This document shows, piece by piece, positions 61,149 to 64,000 of a stretch of DNA of 64,000 nucleotides (positions are counted from its first letter, which is position 1; each line of letters starts with the position of its first letter). A program made the translations under genes and the position numbers. Location: contig NC_091886.1 in assembly GCF_019399895.1 (NCBI RefSeq), positions 2,976,001 through 3,040,000 on the forward strand. Reading direction: 5' to 3'. Origin of the DNA: Cardiocondyla obscurior (taxonomy: Eukaryota > Arthropoda > Insecta > Hymenoptera > Formicidae). The notes beneath the pieces are model-generated. The model had not been told where the DNA came from. It saw nothing but the letters and a program-made list of their open reading frames with translations, and ran no database searches.

Positions 61149-64000
61149 GTATCCTTTTCTAAACGCCTCATACTTGAGGACACACGGAAGATAAATCTCA
61201 TCGCAGAGATTTACGGACAGGTGAATTCTCCTATCGACGGTCGAGGTATTTTCCTTCTACCTTCGTTTTTTTTTTTTTTTTTTCTTTTTCTATCGCTTCC
61301 GCAAAGTTCTATTCGAGTCCTCCGAAGTCACGATCGAGAAACGGGCGCGATAATTTCCCGGTGTACAACGAATTCAATCTAAATTTAATTAATTCACCCG
61401 ATTTTAATCTAAAGTATTTGAGTTGCCTCGGTCCCCGGTGTGTTTGCGATGTTTCGATAGGGCGTTTCAGAGGTATTTCCACTATCCGCGGATTTTCCCG
61501 GATACTCGCGGAGGAGTCGTTCTCGCACGCAATGCTTGATCTCTTGGAACGAGCGCCTCGAACGACACGAAAACTTTTAATCGCCAGGCAATTAAAACTC
61601 GCGCGGGTCACGAATGGCAGATTCTCTTCGGGTCTGCCTTCGAGAAAGATTTTTCCGAGATATTTTTCCCTGTATCTTGGAAAAAATTGCCGTTCGGAAA
61701 ATCCTTTCTGAATTCTACAATTCGTAAGCCGCTCGCGTTTTTCCTGTATTTTAATCTATATTTTTAACCGTGAAAGTTCCGGAAGAATTAATACGAATTT
61801 TAAATACATGATTATTTCCACAAATACGCGCTTTTAAAGCTTTTAGAAACTCATTACATTTATATCATATGCATATTCATATTAATAGATGGAAAATTGT
61901 ATTTTACAAAAAAAAAAAAAAAAGAAAATTATTATACGATTTTCATATGGAAAACTCAGAAAAAATTTATTCGTAAAAGCAATAAATATGAGATAATTCT
62001 CCGGCCCTCAGTGAAGTGGAAAGTTAATTCAGTAACCAGAACAAAGCCATGGGATTACTCATCTCTTTGCGCATATGGCCGAATAATCGATCGAACGATG
62101 GATCCTTAAGCGAACGGGATCTCCCGAGTTAATTTTGATCGAGGCAAAGCGAGAGTAATAAATCAGTTTTACCACGCGCGTGTTCTCCCCTTTCCCCTCG
62201 GTCTCTTACTCTTCTCCGGCAAGTTCTTACTTTGTCGCGTCTTGAGATCCCGTTAGGCCCTTCTGCCTTATTATTATCAATGACATGGTATTATGTCTCA
62301 CGATCGACCTTCCTCTACTTTTTTTTAGATTCTCTCGTTTTTTTAGTCTTCTTTTTATTTTTCAAATTAATTCTAAATTTGTTTAACTTTTATTTGCGAC
62401 AAGATTCACAGGTAATTTTACGGCGCATGCAAATTTTCATCGAGACGTACATTTTAAAAAAATATAAATTTGAAATTCACGCGAAGAAGCAAAGCTAAGA
62501 ACAAATGCAGACGAAAATAAATCGGTTAGGTGGTCACTGCGGAGGTGCGCGCGTGTCACGTAATTAAATATATGTATAGACAAATTTGTGAATAAATAAA
62601 TGGATAACCGTGATAATAAATGACACCGTAAATCCGTCAGTAAACAGGCGAACGAATGAATGTTTCGTTAATGAACGAAGTACGACGGGACGTGCGGATC
62701 GATCAATTTTTCGTGGCGGGAACGGCATTAATTGTGCCGACAAATAAATAATCGAAGCCCAAATTGCGCGGTCGTGGAAATCCCATCGATGGACCACCCG
62801 CTGACTTTTTATCTCCCCTACCCCTCGCACCACCCGCGCTGTCCCGCGATTTAATTCCGCAGCTCCCACCGACGACGATCGATTCTAATTTCGTCCACAT
62901 GAAAAATTCAGCGCGGCTCTCCGATGCCAGAGTTTGTAGGGGAAGGAAAGGGGAGGAAGGGGGCAAAGCGGAGAGAAGCTTCAAATGAGACCGCCTAATT
63001 TCTAATTAAGGAGCGACTCCCGATTAGCTTGCGCAGCCACGAACGCAGAAATCGCCGGCAACCGCAGCTGCCGATGGAACCGCGGGGGAGAGGGGTAGAC
63101 GAAAGAGATTGCCAATGACGTTGTCCAATCCTCCTCTAACTAATATTGCATTTGCATCGCAATTACCTCATTGCGACCGTCATTAGTTTACCCCCCCCCC
63201 TTTTACGCCTTACGTTATTTAACACTTCTTCGCGCGATGCTCGCTCTAACCCCGATTACAATTTTTGTCGGATAAAATTGCGGTGGTCTCGCGTTAAAAT
63301 TTGTCCCGTCACGTAAGACAAAATGTTCACAATCGAAGGCTTGAATCGCGAAAATTAGCGGCGACTGCTTACAGTCAATCGATCGCGAGATCCTCCAACG
63401 AGCCCCAGCTGATTCGCTCGGACTAACGGGGTGCGAGATTCCCGAGGTATGGGTACTTAATTGTTTATTGGGGCGACAGTTCCGACTCTGATCGGGCGGA
63501 GAGAGGCGATTTCCATCCGGGACGGACGGTCGTGATAAATACGTCATGACGCGCGGCCCGGGATGAGTTCGCTCGATGGTAATCACGTGTATTATTAATG
63601 CGCAAGCCGCAGCGCACCATTGATACGTCGATAGCGCGCCATTAGCAGCGGCCTGCGGTCCGCCGACCGCCCCGTGCGTCCTCACCTCGCCGTCGTCGTT
63701 TACAATGTCGCGTGTAACTGATATCTGTAACTTCCCCCCGTGGTTATCGCGACCCTCCGGCGCGTCCGCAAACGACTCCCTCCGCTCGTTCTTAATTTCC
63801 ACAACGGGCGGCTTCCGCAGCCTTTAGCCGAAACCCTCCTTACCTCGCCGCGCGGGGCAATTTCAATTTTCGATCGCTCGATGCGATAACTGAATAATTA
63901 TGATCGCATACATTTAATACATCGCGATAACCCGACGCGCTAAATTAATTGACATCAATAAACTCGTATTGTAGGCGACGAATGCATAATGCAGGTGAAA
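61149..64000 (+). other. nemo intron 3, 5' part
   Basis: It begins GTATCC after exon 3. No further kinase exon is visible to the window end. ATTTGCAT at 63150-63157 is a POU octamer beside homeodomain-type TAAT cores. A run of ten C's lies at about 63190-63199. The 195-codon minus-strand frame at 63215-63802 has no domain and lies in CpG-rich DNA. Confidence 0.5.

Noticed and set aside
63215..63802. 195-codon minus-strand frame near the window end
   Set aside because: No domain, no splice context, and it lies in CpG-rich intronic DNA where chance frames are common.

Overview
The window is eukaryotic nuclear DNA from an insect. The protein-coding genes have short introns with GT-AG splice sites, AATAAA signals and AT-rich spacers, and their proteins match conserved animal families. 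TTAGG-type repeat units, CpG-rich intronic DNA and the protein flavour fit Hymenoptera, perhaps an ant. That placement is inference; I cannot name the species.

The left part (1-20,300) is AT-rich and gene-dense. It holds, in order: the last exon of an unrecognised plus-strand gene (30-164); VPS51/fat-free, a GARP/EARP tethering subunit, on the minus strand (1012-4561, ten exons, about 733 aa); a plus-strand gene with three THAP zinc-finger domains and a possible BESS-like C-terminus (5759-7835, about 630 aa); CHMP3/Vps24, an ESCRT-III subunit, on the minus strand (9625-10732, 218 aa); a full-length 5S rRNA-like gene on the minus strand with a T-run terminator (11124-11242); and UBE3B, a HECT E3 ubiquitin ligase, on the plus strand (11853-16825, sixteen exons, about 1070 aa). 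VPS51 and the THAP gene are arranged head to head, as are CHMP3 and UBE3B, so each pair may share a promoter region.

The right part (20,300-64,000) is one locus, the 5' portion of nemo (Nemo-like kinase, NLK). A CpG-rich 5' region leads to exon 1 (21,698-22,014), which ends inside the glycine-rich kinase loop. A first intron of about 38.5 kb follows, then exon 2 (60,524-60,653) and exon 3 (61,093-61,148). The rest of the kinase lies beyond the window. The giant intron contains no recognisable conserved protein. It does contain several regulatory-looking islands: E-box clusters, two full CRE palindromes, a palindromic RFX X-box, a TCF core and a GC-rich CRE-containing island. It also has a three-part minus-strand splice pattern at 39,225-39,960 that may be a nested gene. 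Beside that lie two tandem long hairpins (39,999-40,131 and 40,151-40,213).

Three genes on the left serve membrane traffic and protein turnover: VPS51 in endosome-to-Golgi retrieval, CHMP3 in multivesicular-body formation and UBE3B in ubiquitination. I see no sign that they form a functional cluster. I found no clearly new biological system. The items most worth checking are the hairpin pair, the possible nested antisense transcript beside it, the isolated 5S gene and the intronic regulatory clusters.
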